From NCBI RefSeq assembly GCF_044759095.2, contig NZ_JBIYSM020000011.1, positions 28,701-92,700 on the forward strand: DNA of 64,000 nucleotides, read 5' to 3'. The notes under the pieces were generated by a model, which was given only the letters and a program-made list of their open reading frames with translations, was not told the origin of the DNA and ran no database searches. The DNA comes from JBIYSM02 sp044759095. Its GTDB lineage: Bacteria > Bacillota > Bacilli > Brevibacillales > Brevibacillaceae. Positions 34,804 to 43,591 of this stretch are shown here, piece after piece. Made by a program: the position numbers and the translations under genes. How positions within the stretch are numbered: position 1 is the stretch's first letter; every line of letters starts with the position of its first letter.

Positions 34804-35967
34804 ATGAGTCATGCGGAGTTTGAGAAAGGCTATTTTGGTCAGTTTGGGGGGAGTTTTGTTCCGCCGGCATTACAAGAGGTATTGGATTATTTGGCAGAGC
34901 AATTCGAAAGGTATAAAGAGGATCCGGACTTTCAAAATGAATATGTTTACTATTTGAAAGAATACATTGGTCGGGAAAATCCACTCACTTTCGCCAGAAA
35001 CCTGACTGAGAAGTTAAACGGTGCCAAAATCTATTTGAAACGGGAAGATTTAAATCATACCGGAGCCCATAAGATCAACAACGTCATCGGACAAATCCTG
35101 CTGGCAAAGCGTATGGGGGTAAAGCGGGTGATCGCCGAGACAGGTGCCGGTCAGCATGGGGTGGCAACCGCAACGGCATGTGCGATGTTCAATATGGATT
35201 GCACGATTTATATGGGAGCAGAAGATACGAGACGACAAGCGTTGAATGTATTTCGGATGGAACTGTTAGGGGCAAAGGTCGTTGCTGTATCAAAGGGACA
35301 GGGCAGACTGAAAGAGGCTGTAGATGAAGCGTTAAACGACCTGGTCGCGAATTACAAAAATACCTTCTACCTTCTCGGTTCTGCTGTAGGCCCCCATCCG
35401 TTTCCCACGATGGTAAAACACTTTCAGTCCGTAATCAGTGAGGAATCGAAGCGTCAGATTCTCGAAAAGGAAGGTCGTTTGCCGGATGCGGTCATAGCAT
35501 GCACAGGCGGTGGCAGCAATGCGATTGGAGCATTCGCTCACTATTTGCACGAAGAAAAGGTCCGTCTGATTGGTGTGGAACCAGATCAAGCGGCTACGCT
35601 GACACATGGTGTTCCCGCTGTCATCCATGGTTTTAAGTGTTTGGTGCTGCTTGACGAAGAGGGAAACCCGCAGCCAACCTACTCCATTGCAGCCGGATTG
35701 GATTATCCCGGAGTGGGACCAGAGCACAGCTTTTTAAAAGAATCGGGACGGGCTGAGTATTATACGGTAACAAATGAAGAAGTCTTGGAGGCTTTCCAGG
35801 TTCTGTCTAAAACGGAAGGCATACTGCCTGCCTTGGAGAGCTCACACGCAATCGCTTATGCATGTAAGCTGGCTCCCACCATGAACAAGGACCAAATCAT
35901 CATTGTGAATCTCTCTGGCAGAGGAGATAAGGACGTAGAACAAGTGTTTCACATGTTGAAAAAGTAG
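34804..35967 (+). CDS. trpB: Tryptophan synthase beta chain, stand-alone gene
   Basis: PLP enzyme condensing indole and serine to tryptophan. 387 residues, canonical TrpB1 length and motifs: GQFGGSFVP, KREDLNHTGAHKINN (PLP lysine), AETGAGQHG (catalytic Glu) and the phosphate-binding GGGSNAIG. No trpA or other trp gene is near, and its upstream 60 bases show no T-box or attenuator. It may be an extra copy using free indole, or one of a scattered trp set. ATG 34804 follows GAGGGGG. Confidence 0.9.
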   Translation: MSHAEFEKGYFGQFGGSFVPPALQEVLDYLAEQFERYKEDPDFQNEYVYYLKEYIGRENPLTFARNLTEKLNGAKIYLKREDLNHTGAHKINNVIGQILLAKRMGVKRVIAETGAGQHGVATATACAMFNMDCTIYMGAEDTRRQALNVFRMELLGAKVVAVSKGQGRLKEAVDEALNDLVANYKNTFYLLGSAVGPHPFPTMVKHFQSVISEESKRQILEKEGRLPDAVIACTGGGSNAIGAFAHYLHEEKVRLIGVEPDQAATLTHGVPAVIHGFKCLVLLDEEGNPQPTYSIAAGLDYPGVGPEHSFLKESGRAEYYTVTNEEVLEAFQVLSKTEGILPALESSHAIAYACKLAPTMNKDQIIIVNLSGRGDKDVEQVFHMLKK

Positions 35968-35995
35968 ACTTGTTTCCACATTCACTGGGGACGGT

Positions 35996-36033
35996 AACCT
36001 CTCTTCCGAACGAACGGAACAGAGGTTTTTTTC
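35996..36033 (+). terminator. Rho-independent terminator after trpB
   Basis: AACCTCT (35996-36002) with a TTCCG/CGGAA inner stem pairs with AGAGGTT (36021-36027), then seven T. Confidence 0.85.
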
Positions 36034-36152
36034 TTGACCCTATATGACATACAACGTTATGAAGCTTCAGCTTATGGACTTTTCCGCGGACCTCATGTAC
36101 GATAACGCATGTATTGAGAACAATTTCGGATTGGGCGAAAGAAGGCTGTGCC

Positions 36153-37043
36153 ATGATTCGATCATACCTGCTGCTCCTTTTTTGCGTTACGTTGTGGGGG
36201 AGCAATTTCGTATTCGGCAGTATCCTCGTCAAGGAATTTCCTCCTTTGTTCCTGGCAGATGTTCGATTGCTATTTACCTCTCTGTTTTTACTGGGATATG
36301 CCTGGTATACAAAAAAATTTGTTAAAATCAGGCGAAGAGAGTGGGGATTGTTACTATTACTCGGCCTGATTGGAACGCTTGCAAACCAGACTGCGTTTTT
36401 CACCGGATTGATGACCACCGACGCTACCACTGCCTCTTTGATCCTTTCGCTATCCCCGATCGTAACGGCTGTACTGGCCTCCTTTTTTTTAAAGGAAAAG
36501 TTTACTCTGAGAATGATCGTTGGATCGTTGTTGGCACTGATCGGTACATTCTTCGTTGTTGGCAGCGGCGCAGGTTTGACTGTTTCCTTCGGTGTATTGT
36601 TTATTTTCATCGCGATGGTAACATTTTCGTCATCGATGATTATCATCAGAAAACGGACGGAAAGCATGGATCCGTTTATCGCAACCGTATATGCGACCGT
36701 TGTCGGTGCTCTTTTCATGACGCCCGCCGCATTCTTCACAGTTGACTCATCATCAGCCATAAGTCGCGATGTTTGGGCTTGGTTGCTGTTGATTGCGACT
36801 GCGATTCTGATGCAGGGTGTATGCGGAATTGTGTGGAATCAGCAGTTAATGATAGTGGGAACGGGGAGAGCCGCGATCTTTCTCAATTTGCAGCCGTTTG
36901 TTGCCATGTTGGTGGGGTTCCTTCTGCTTGGTTCACAGGTGACTCATATCCAAGCGTCAGGATCACTGCTGATAGTGGCTGGAGTGATCGTGGCAACGGT
37001 TCGTTCACAGAAAGAGTACGAAACAACAGAATTTGCTGGGTAA
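36153..37043 (+). CDS. EamA (DMT) family transporter
   Basis: About 296 residues with ten hydrophobic helices in two EamA repeats (LLLFCVTLWGSNFVFG starts repeat 1; WAWLLLIATAILMQGVCGIV is in repeat 2). Members export amino acids, metabolites or drugs; the substrate is not evident. ATG 36153 with an AGAAGG site begins right before helix 1, so the longer frame from 36114 is not used. Confidence 0.85.
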   Translation: MIRSYLLLLFCVTLWGSNFVFGSILVKEFPPLFLADVRLLFTSLFLLGYAWYTKKFVKIRRREWGLLLLLGLIGTLANQTAFFTGLMTTDATTASLILSLSPIVTAVLASFFLKEKFTLRMIVGSLLALIGTFFVVGSGAGLTVSFGVLFIFIAMVTFSSSMIIIRKRTESMDPFIATVYATVVGALFMTPAAFFTVDSSSAISRDVWAWLLLIATAILMQGVCGIVWNQQLMIVGTGRAAIFLNLQPFVAMLVGFLLLGSQVTHIQASGSLLIVAGVIVATVRSQKEYETTEFAG

Positions 37044-37111
37044 GGACCCTTGTTTCGTGTTTGTACATAGGGTAAGAAATCGAGAAAGAACTTTTTGATC
37101 AGGAGGTACTT

Positions 37112-38113
37112 ATGGTTGCACAGGCAGAATCCATGATTCAGGTGAAGATTCCCATTCCAATCCCGCTTAAAACGGTCAACACGTATCTGTGTCAGACCCA
37201 TGATGGATGGGTCATCATTGATACAGGCCTGGATACGCCTTCAGCAAGAGAGACCTGGATGAATGCCTTTAGGGAAAACAACATCGATTTTACGAACGAG
37301 GTACGCCAGATCGTTATCACTCATTACCATCCTGATCACATAGGATTGGCCGGATGGCTGCATCAAATAACCGGCGCTGAGGTGATGATTTCCTCGGAGG
37401 GAAAAAGAGCGTCAGAGAAAGTGTGGCTGAATCATCGGCAAAACGCAGAGACGATCAGCAGTTTCTTCATTACTCACGGAATGCCTCTCCATGACGGGAA
37501 TGAGATCAAAACGCATATGGAAGACTTCATGAAATACCTATCACCTTTGCCTGATATGTCTGAGATTGAGGAAGGATATCTGTTGGAACTGAAGGGAGGC
37601 ACATATCGTGCCATCCACACTCGCGGACACTGTGACGGACATTTTGTCTTCTATGACGAAAACTTCGGTTTCCTTATCGGCGGAGATCAGATCCTGGACA
37701 AAATTTCACCCAATATCAGTTTATGGCCAACCTTTGATCCGAATCCGCTTCAATCGTTTATCGATTCCTTGCAGGCTTTGAAACCATTGCCGATTCACAG
37801 AATTTTTCCGGGTCACGGTCCCATCATTACCCAAGCGCAGATGAGAATCGAACAGTTGCTCCAGCATCACCATGAGCGATTGGAAGAGATTGTTTCGTAT
37901 TTGAAACAGGATGGCAGACAAACAGCCTATCAAATATGCCGGAAACTTTTCCACTCGCGTCAGTTGGATCTTCATCAGCTTCGCTTTGCGATGGCGGAGA
38001 CACTCGCTCATCTCGTGTTTCTCGAATTTGAAGGGAAAGTGAAGCGAGACGCGCACGAAAATGCTTCCCGCATGAACGATCGCGAATCCATTGTTCATTG
38101 GTGCCTTTCCTGA
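37112..38113 (+). CDS. Metallo-beta-lactamase-fold hydrolase
   Basis: 333 residues. The metal motif is HYHPDH (about 70-75), with further ligands in HTRGHCDGH, GGDQIL and FPGHGP. The C-terminal ~80 residues form a winged-helix-like region (YQICRKLFHSRQLDLHQLRF) as in LACTB2-like proteins. These are usually esterases, thioesterases or ribonucleases; substrate unknown. AGGAGG precedes ATG 37112. No terminator is seen before the S-box region. Confidence 0.85.
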   Translation: MVAQAESMIQVKIPIPIPLKTVNTYLCQTHDGWVIIDTGLDTPSARETWMNAFRENNIDFTNEVRQIVITHYHPDHIGLAGWLHQITGAEVMISSEGKRASEKVWLNHRQNAETISSFFITHGMPLHDGNEIKTHMEDFMKYLSPLPDMSEIEEGYLLELKGGTYRAIHTRGHCDGHFVFYDENFGFLIGGDQILDKISPNISLWPTFDPNPLQSFIDSLQALKPLPIHRIFPGHGPIITQAQMRIEQLLQHHHERLEEIVSYLKQDGRQTAYQICRKLFHSRQLDLHQLRFAMAETLAHLVFLEFEGKVKRDAHENASRMNDRESIVHWCLS

Positions 38114-38149
38114 TAGGAACTCGTTGATCCTTTTAAAACGATAATCCTA

Positions 38150-38178
38150 TTGACAAAGTCGGAATTGAATATTAAAAT
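38150..38178 (+). promoter_or_regulatory. Sigma-A promoter of the S-box unit
   Basis: TTGACA (38150-38155), a 17-base spacer and TAAAAT (38173-38178): near-consensus, 50 bases before the riboswitch. Confidence 0.75.
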
Positions 38179-38227
38179 GTGAACATTCAAAAGGTATTCA
38201 TTTATGAGTGAATGAAATACAGTTCTT

Positions 38228-38334
38228 TCTTATCGAGAGAGGTGGAGGGAAAGGCCCAATGAAACCTCGGCAACCCATTCTGACCGGTCAGGTGAAGGTG
38301 CCAATTCCTACAGGAGAGATCCTGACAGATAAGA
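38228..38334 (+). ncRNA. SAM-I riboswitch (S-box) aptamer
   Basis: All S-box landmarks are here: P1 TCTTATC (38228-38234) with GATAAGA (38328-38334), GAGAGGTGGAGGGAAAGGCC, then CCTCGGCAACC and GGTGCCAATTCC. It senses S-adenosylmethionine and lies upstream of acireductone dioxygenase, a methionine-salvage gene, which fits known S-box regulons. High SAM stabilises P1 and so permits the terminator at 38369. Confidence 0.96.
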
Positions 38335-38368
38335 AGTGTTCCCCATGCTTTGATGCATATATGGTGTG

Positions 38369-38400
38369 CTCCTTCTATCTGTCAGAAGGAGTTTTTTCTT
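38369..38400 (+). terminator. S-box expression platform terminator
   Basis: CTCCTTCT (38369-38376) pairs with AGAAGGAG (38384-38391), then six T. Its loop ATCTGTCAG (38377-38385) is exactly complementary to CTGACAGAT (38322-38330) in the aptamer 3' strand, giving the competing antiterminator. Confidence 0.93.
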
Positions 38401-38510
38401 TACTCATGAAGGGAGTGAGATTGGGGAGAGTCGCGTACATTTGTGATACTTTGCTACAATATGTATTAGTAATATTCCGATAACAACCACATGAGAAAGA
38501 GGGATGACAA

Positions 38511-39050
38511 ATGGCTCAAGTTCGAATTCGCAATACGAATGAACGGATTACGGGGAATGAAAATGTGAAGGCGTTTTTGGAAAAACATGGGGTTCTTTAC
38601 GAGCACTGGGATGCAAACAAGCTCCCTGCCGAATTGCGGGAGAAATTTACTTTAACCGACGAAGAAAAAAATCAAATTCTTTCCACCTTTGATGCAGAAA
38701 TTCGAGATTTGGCAAAACGCAGGGGATACCGTACTTGGGATATCGTAGCGTTATCCGAGGAAACCCCCAATCTTGATGAGTTGCTCAAAAAGTTTGAAGC
38801 GGTCCATACACATACGGAAGACGAAGTGCGTGCGATCACTGCAGGAAATGGAATCTTCATCATCAAGGGATCAGACGATGTCGGCTATTTCGACGTCGAA
38901 CTGGAAGCGGGTGATGTCATTTCCGTGCCGGAAAACAATCCGCATTTCTTTACATTGATGGAAAATCGCAGAGTAGTGGCTGTCCGTTTGTTTATTGAAA
39001 CGGAGGGCTGGATTGCTCATCCATATGAGGACCCTGCTTTTACAAAGTAA
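38511..39050 (+). CDS. mtnD: Acireductone dioxygenase
   Basis: Methionine salvage enzyme that oxidises acireductone to 2-keto-4-methylthiobutyrate and formate (Fe form). 179 residues, the family length. The cupin metal site is clear as HTHTEDEVR (two His and Glu), with the fourth ligand in NPHFF. The AGAGGG site is 6 bases before ATG 38511. It is transcribed behind the SAM-I riboswitch and is followed by its own terminator, so it stands as a single-gene S-box unit; other mtn genes are not in the window. Confidence 0.94.
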   Translation: MAQVRIRNTNERITGNENVKAFLEKHGVLYEHWDANKLPAELREKFTLTDEEKNQILSTFDAEIRDLAKRRGYRTWDIVALSEETPNLDELLKKFEAVHTHTEDEVRAITAGNGIFIIKGSDDVGYFDVELEAGDVISVPENNPHFFTLMENRRVVAVRLFIETEGWIAHPYEDPAFTK

Positions 39051-39070
39051 CATTCATCCGTAGAATCGGC

Positions 39071-39100
39071 AAAACGCCCGAATCGTGGGCGTTTTTTGCA
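39071..39100 (+). terminator. Rho-independent terminator after mtnD
   Basis: AAAACGCCC (39071-39079) pairs with GGGCGTTTT (39087-39095), then TT and more T. Confidence 0.88.
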
Positions 39101-39211
39101 TTTTTTCAGGATACAGTGGCAATAAACAAAATTTTTGCAAAAAGTTGCACAGGAATTGAAACAAAAGAAAAGAATATGTAGTTCAACATTCCTGTTTTTT
39201 TGGGGGCAATT

Positions 39212-40828
39212 ATGATAACCAATTCCTACATCTATTATTTGGTTCTTTCTCTAGCATATGTTGTCTCCATTTTAACGGTTTTAAAGAGTCATGATCACTA
39301 TATAATAGAATTCTGTTTCTTTTTCTTTTTGTTCATTGGCACGCTTTTCGCATCGAACGCAACAAGTTTTACTTTGGCCATAAGGCCGCTTTACAAAAAA
39401 ACAAAAGCCGTATCGGAATTAACCAAAGAAGACTACTCCAATTTGTTGCGCCAACAGCAAGGAATGACGTTTGCATTTGTGAAAGACAATAACCGATTTA
39501 TACATACCGTTTGCGATGGCAAGCTGCTATATCGACTCGGTTTAAAGCCAGAGGATGTAGTCGGAAAGGAATTATACGATTTTTTACCACAGCATATTGC
39601 TTCCCAAAAAGAAATCTTCTATCAAAGAGCTTGGAACGGCCAAGAAGATGTTGCGTATGAAGGATGCATGAACGACATCGTATATTTGGCAACGCTTCGC
39701 CCCGTTTATAAGCATGGGCAGGTCGTGCAGGTCATATCATCGTGTATCGATATTACAACCCTGAAACAAACATTGTCAGCCCTGCACGAAAGTGAGGAAC
39801 GCTTTCGACAAATTGCTGAGAACATTGATGAGGTGTTTTGGATTGCAGATCCTGTCACTCAAAAGTTTCTATATCTGAGTCCCGCCTATGAAAAAGTATG
39901 GGGATTATCGTGTAAAGAGTTTTTTCAAGATCCGAACAAGATGTTCAATGTCATTCATCCGGAGGATCGAGAGCGAATCGTAAAGGCTCAGGAAGAACTG
40001 GCAATGGGAACTTTTCACCAGGAATATCGAATCATACGTCCGAATGGAACGGTTCGTTGGATCAGAGATCGGGGATTTCCCGTAATCGTTGATGGGAAAC
40101 TTCATCGGATCGTGGGCATTGCCGAGGATATTACAGATATTCGCGACAGCGAGGAGTTCCTCATCAAATCGGAAAAGTTGGCTGTGTTAGGCGAATTAGC
40201 TGCAGGAATCGCACATGAGATTCGAAACCCGTTGACCTCTCTCAGAGGATTTGTACAGCTCTTGCAGAAACAGCCAGAAGTGCAAAACGCCATCTTTACG
40301 GACATCATGCTTTCCGAAATCAATCGGATTAATGAAATTGTCGGGGATTTTTTAGTGCTGGCAAAACCAACAGCGTCGAACTATATGAAAAAAGATATTT
40401 GTGCCATTCTTCGACATGTGATTTTCCTGATGGAATCCATTTGTCATCTACGCAACATAAACATGGAACATACGTTTGATTGTGAACAGTATTTTATTGA
40501 GTGTGAAGAAAATCATGTTAAACAAGTCTTCCTAAACATCATTAAAAATGCCATGGATGCCATGCCAAACGGCGGAAAGGTCACCATAGAAGTAAAGCAG
40601 TGGAACCAACAACAGATTCGAATACGAATAAAGGATAACGGCTGCGGGATCCCGGAAGAAAGGATGCGTTCCATTGGAGAACCTTTTTATACCACAAAGG
40701 AAAAAGGAACTGGTCTTGGGTTAATGGTTAGCTACAGGATCATTCAAAATCACAAGGGGAAGATCGAAATAACGAGTAAGGTCGGGCAAGGGACGATCGT
40801 CGATATTGTACTGCCCTTAACGCCGTGA
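39212..40828 (+). CDS. PAS-domain sensor histidine kinase (sporulation-kinase type)
   Basis: About 538 residues: two N-terminal membrane helices (5-25 and 34-52), two PAS domains (about 85-180 and 195-310, the second ending FPVIVDGKLHRIVGIAEDIT), the phospho-acceptor block GIAHEIRNPLTSLRG, and a HATPase domain with the N, G1 and G2 boxes (NIIKNAMDAMPNGG, DNGCGIP, GTGLGL). No response regulator lies beside it, so it is an orphan kinase of the KinA-E kind that may feed the Spo0 phosphorelay. That is an inference from domain layout. ATG 39212 follows a GGGGG site. Confidence 0.9.
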   Translation: MITNSYIYYLVLSLAYVVSILTVLKSHDHYIIEFCFFFFLFIGTLFASNATSFTLAIRPLYKKTKAVSELTKEDYSNLLRQQQGMTFAFVKDNNRFIHTVCDGKLLYRLGLKPEDVVGKELYDFLPQHIASQKEIFYQRAWNGQEDVAYEGCMNDIVYLATLRPVYKHGQVVQVISSCIDITTLKQTLSALHESEERFRQIAENIDEVFWIADPVTQKFLYLSPAYEKVWGLSCKEFFQDPNKMFNVIHPEDRERIVKAQEELAMGTFHQEYRIIRPNGTVRWIRDRGFPVIVDGKLHRIVGIAEDITDIRDSEEFLIKSEKLAVLGELAAGIAHEIRNPLTSLRGFVQLLQKQPEVQNAIFTDIMLSEINRINEIVGDFLVLAKPTASNYMKKDICAILRHVIFLMESICHLRNINMEHTFDCEQYFIECEENHVKQVFLNIIKNAMDAMPNGGKVTIEVKQWNQQQIRIRIKDNGCGIPEERMRSIGEPFYTTKEKGTGLGLMVSYRIIQNHKGKIEITSKVGQGTIVDIVLPLTP

Positions 40829-40854
40829 TTCTTATCGAATCGATCGCCTGAATC

Positions 40855-40882
40855 GCACGTCATTGACGTGCCTTCTTTTTTA
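40855..40882 (+). terminator. Terminator after the histidine kinase
   Basis: GCACGTCA and TGACGTGC (40855-40862 with 40864-40871), then CTTCTTTTTTA. Confidence 0.75.
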
Positions 40883-40972
40883 TGCTCTTTACATAGAGTA
40901 AAGATCAAGTTACCTTTGAATAAGGGCTTCGAACGATAAGCATCATGGATAACAAATGAAGGAGATTGTACA

Positions 40973-41674
40973 GTGACATTTCATGCAAGCACGGGAACAT
41001 CACCTAGAAACACGGGTCCGCTGAAATCAGGAACGCGAGTACTCGTCGTTACCTCTGTCGCAGCAGAGAGGGACGCAGTATTGCGTGGAGTCGGCAGCAC
41101 CGGCAATTTTGACGTCCTGGCGGCTGGCGTCGGCCCGGCAGCCGCCGCAGCCAGCACGGCATCAGCGTTGGCAGCAGCCGATTACGGCTTGGTGGTGAGC
41201 GCGGGAATTGGCGGCGGTTTTGCCGGAAAAGCTGAAGTGGGCTCTCTCGTGGTGGCAAACGAGATTGTCGCCGCCGACCTGGGAGCACAGACCCCGGAAG
41301 GTTTCTGCAGTCTGGACGAGCTGGGTTTCGGCTCCACCCGTATTCCAGTTGACGCAGAACTGGTAACCCGGGTGACACAGGCACTGCAAGAAGCTGGACT
41401 GCCGGTCACGACTGGACCCGTGCTTACCGTATCGACTGTAACGGGTACCGCTGCTGCCGCCTTGGAGCTGGCCGCACGGGTGCCAGGGGCGACCGCCGAA
41501 GCGATGGAAGGGTACGGCGTGGCTACCGCTGCCCATGCTCGAAGTGTGCCCATCATGGAAATCCGCGCTGTCTCGAACACGGTAGGCCCACGAGACCGGG
41601 CCTCGTGGCGAATTGAAGAGGCTCTGCATGTACTGGAAACTGCGAGCTCAGTATTACGGGAGGTCTTGCAATGA
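40973..41674 (+). CDS. mqnB: Futalosine hydrolase
   Basis: Removes hypoxanthine from futalosine in the futalosine pathway to menaquinone. 233 residues of the nucleoside-phosphorylase fold: VVTSVAAERDAV, VSAGIGGGFAG, AEAMEGYGVA (catalytic Glu region) and the C-terminal EIRAVSNTVGPRDRASWRI with the catalytic Asp. GTG 40973 follows AAGGAG. It overlaps mqnD by 4 bases. Both genes are visibly richer in G and C than their neighbours and favour GCC/GCG/CTG-type codons. mqnA, mqnC and mqnE are not in the window. Confidence 0.92.
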   Translation: MTFHASTGTSPRNTGPLKSGTRVLVVTSVAAERDAVLRGVGSTGNFDVLAAGVGPAAAAASTASALAAADYGLVVSAGIGGGFAGKAEVGSLVVANEIVAADLGAQTPEGFCSLDELGFGSTRIPVDAELVTRVTQALQEAGLPVTTGPVLTVSTVTGTAAAALELAARVPGATAEAMEGYGVATAAHARSVPIMEIRAVSNTVGPRDRASWRIEEALHVLETASSVLREVLQ

Positions 41675-42507
41675 GGATTGCCTTCTCACCATGTCCTAAC
41701 GACACTTTTATTTTCCATGCCTGGGTACACGGATTGATCCCGGGCGCGCCTAAACTTGATGTTACTTACGCGGACATCGACGTCACCAATAGTCTGGCAG
41801 CTAGCCCCAACGGACCGGAAGTGCTGAAGATTTCGTATGCGGCACTGCCTTGGGTGCTCTCCGAGTATGCGCTGCTTCCCTGCGGAGGGGCGTTGGGCAG
41901 AGGATGTGGTCCACTGGTTCTGACAAAAAGCAGTACGACCGAAAAGGATCCGGCAGTACTGGCCGGAAGACGGGTCGCGGTACCCAGTGAGCGATCAACC
42001 GCCTACCTGTTGTTCCGGCTGTGGGCAGCCCAGAATGTGCCAGGGGGCGTGGGCGAAATTGTCATTATGCCATTTCACGAAATCATGCCGGCGGTGCGTG
42101 ATGGTCTTGTCGATGCCGGATTGGTCATCCACGAAGCTCGCTTCACATATCCCTTGTATGGGCTAAACCTCCTGACGGATTTAGGCAGCTGGTGGGAATC
42201 CGACACCAACCTGCCGATACCGTTGGGGGCAATCATCGCTCACCGGTCACTTGATCTGGCGGCGATTGCCGGGTGGATTCGCGCGTCGGTTGAATACGCC
42301 TGGGCAAACCCGGAGGCATCTCGAGAGTACGTGCTGCAACATGCTCAAGAGCTGGATCCGGAGGTTGCGAAAGCGCACATTGACCTGTACGTGAACGAGT
42401 TCTCCGCGAATTTGGGCGAGGAAGGGTATGCGGCGATAACCGCCCTGCTTGGCCGGGCTTCGGAAGAAGGGTTAGTGCCGAAGGTGGATCTGGCGGCACT
42501 GCGCTGA
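41671..42507 (+). CDS. mqnD: 1,4-dihydroxy-6-naphthoate synthase
   Basis: Converts cyclic dehypoxanthinyl futalosine to 1,4-dihydroxy-6-naphthoate. 278 residues of the periplasmic-binding-protein-like MqnA/MqnD fold: FSPCPNDTFIFHAW at the N terminus, ISYAALP, and GLVDAGLVIHEARFTY with the catalytic His. ATGA overlap with mqnB shows coupling. GC-rich like mqnB. Followed by a strong terminator. Confidence 0.93.
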   Translation: MRIAFSPCPNDTFIFHAWVHGLIPGAPKLDVTYADIDVTNSLAASPNGPEVLKISYAALPWVLSEYALLPCGGALGRGCGPLVLTKSSTTEKDPAVLAGRRVAVPSERSTAYLLFRLWAAQNVPGGVGEIVIMPFHEIMPAVRDGLVDAGLVIHEARFTYPLYGLNLLTDLGSWWESDTNLPIPLGAIIAHRSLDLAAIAGWIRASVEYAWANPEASREYVLQHAQELDPEVAKAHIDLYVNEFSANLGEEGYAAITALLGRASEEGLVPKVDLAALR

Positions 42508-42534
42508 CACGTTCGGCGGATAGACGATCCAACA

Positions 42535-42585
42535 GAAGGCTCTTGCGATGTGTTGTTACCCACATCAGTAAGAGCCTTCCTTCTT
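42535..42585 (+). terminator. Terminator after mqnD
   Basis: GAAGGCTCTT (42535-42544) pairs with AAGAGCCTTC (42570-42579); an inner GATGTG/CACATC helix extends it. TTCTTTATT follows. Confidence 0.85.
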
Positions 42586-42607
42586 TATTCAGGAGAGGGT
42601 GTTCCCA

Positions 42608-42679
42608 TGATTCATTGGATCAAACGAGCAGAAGATTGCAAGGGCCCTTGCCATGGAGCCAAAGTTCATGTTATTTGAT
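42608..42679 (+). pseudogene. Remnant of a polar-amino-acid ABC transporter ATPase
   Basis: An intact-looking ribosome site (AGGAGAGGGTG, 42592-42602) and ATG 42608 remain. In the frame starting at 42611 the bases read through EQKIARALAMEPKFMLFD, the signature-to-Walker-B stretch of GlnQ/HisP-type ATPases, but everything before and after is gone. It runs into the 3' end of the minus-strand sigma-54 regulator, whose stop codon lies inside it (42671-42673). A decayed fragment, not a working gene. Confidence 0.7.
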
Positions 42680-43591
42680 TCCCATGCTTCTTTTTTTTCG
42701 TACCAGAGTAGAGATGTTCACCCCCAGCTTATCCGCGCATTCCCTCAATGTCGAAGTTCGAGCAAGTACATTTGCAATATACTCTTTTTCAAACACCTCA
42801 ACGGCTTGTTTAAGTGACAGCGGTTTATCATACGCAACCGAGCAGATTTTTTGTTCCTGGTTCCGCTGTGAGTTTCTGATCGAGGATGGCAATTGATCGA
42901 GTGAAATTTTGCCGTTTTCACTCATGTGATAGAGGCGTTCGGTTATATTTTTTAACTCGCGAATATTGCCGGGCCAGTCATACTCCATACATTTTTCCAG
43001 TGCATGTGGATCCATTCGTTTCTCGATCTTGTACTTCTGCTCTAATTTTTTTAGATAGTAAAAAAGAAGAGTAGGGATATCTTCTCTCCTTTCTCGCAAG
43101 GGAGGAATCGTGATCGTCAATACATTTAGCCGGTAGAAGAGATCATGGCGGAATTTCTTCTGTTGAACCAGGGTTTCCAAATCACTGTTTGTAGCCGCAA
43201 TGATTCGCATATTGACTTCACGGGCTTCCGTTCCGCCTAATCTCCTTATGGTCGTATCCTGCAGGACCGTTAACAGTTTCACTTGCAATGCAAAGGGAAG
43301 ATCTCCAATTTCGTCAAGAAAAATGGTCCCGTCATGAGCCAGTTCGAACAGCCCTTCTTTTGATCTGTTCGCTCCGGTAAAAGCCCCTTTTTCATAGCCA
43401 AACAATTCAGATTCCAGCAGATGATCGGGTATCGCTCCACAGTTTATCTTGATGAAGTTACCTGTTCGTTCACTCTGCTTATGGATGTAGTGTGCAAGGA
43501 CGTCTTTGCCTACACCGGATTCTCCCAAAAGAAGTACAGGTGAGTCATTCTTGGCAAATCTGGATGCGAGAGAGATGTAAAGCAATGTCAA
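42671..43591 (-). pseudogene. Sigma-54-dependent activator lacking its sensor region
   Basis: The recognisable protein (about 306 residues from TTG 43591) starts directly at the AAA+ domain: Walker A GESGVGKDVLAHYIH, the sigma-54 contact loop GAFTGA, Walker B TIFLDEIGDLP, the EYDWPGNIRELKN block, and a C-terminal Fis-type helix-turn-helix (TLRECADKLGVNISTLVRKK). An N-terminal sensory domain is missing; upstream the frame runs antisense through the acyl-CoA synthetase and loses all likeness. Either 5'-truncated by a deletion, or a PspF-like form without a sensor. No good ribosome site is seen, which favours truncation. Confidence 0.75.

Noticed and set aside
38208..38483. 91-codon frame covering the region before mtnD
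   Set aside because: It runs through the SAM-I aptamer and its terminator; the conservation here is RNA structure, not protein.
41162..41629. Long minus-strand frames opposite mqnB
   Set aside because: GC-rich genes leave open antisense frames; mqnB is well supported by motifs and by coupling to mqnD.
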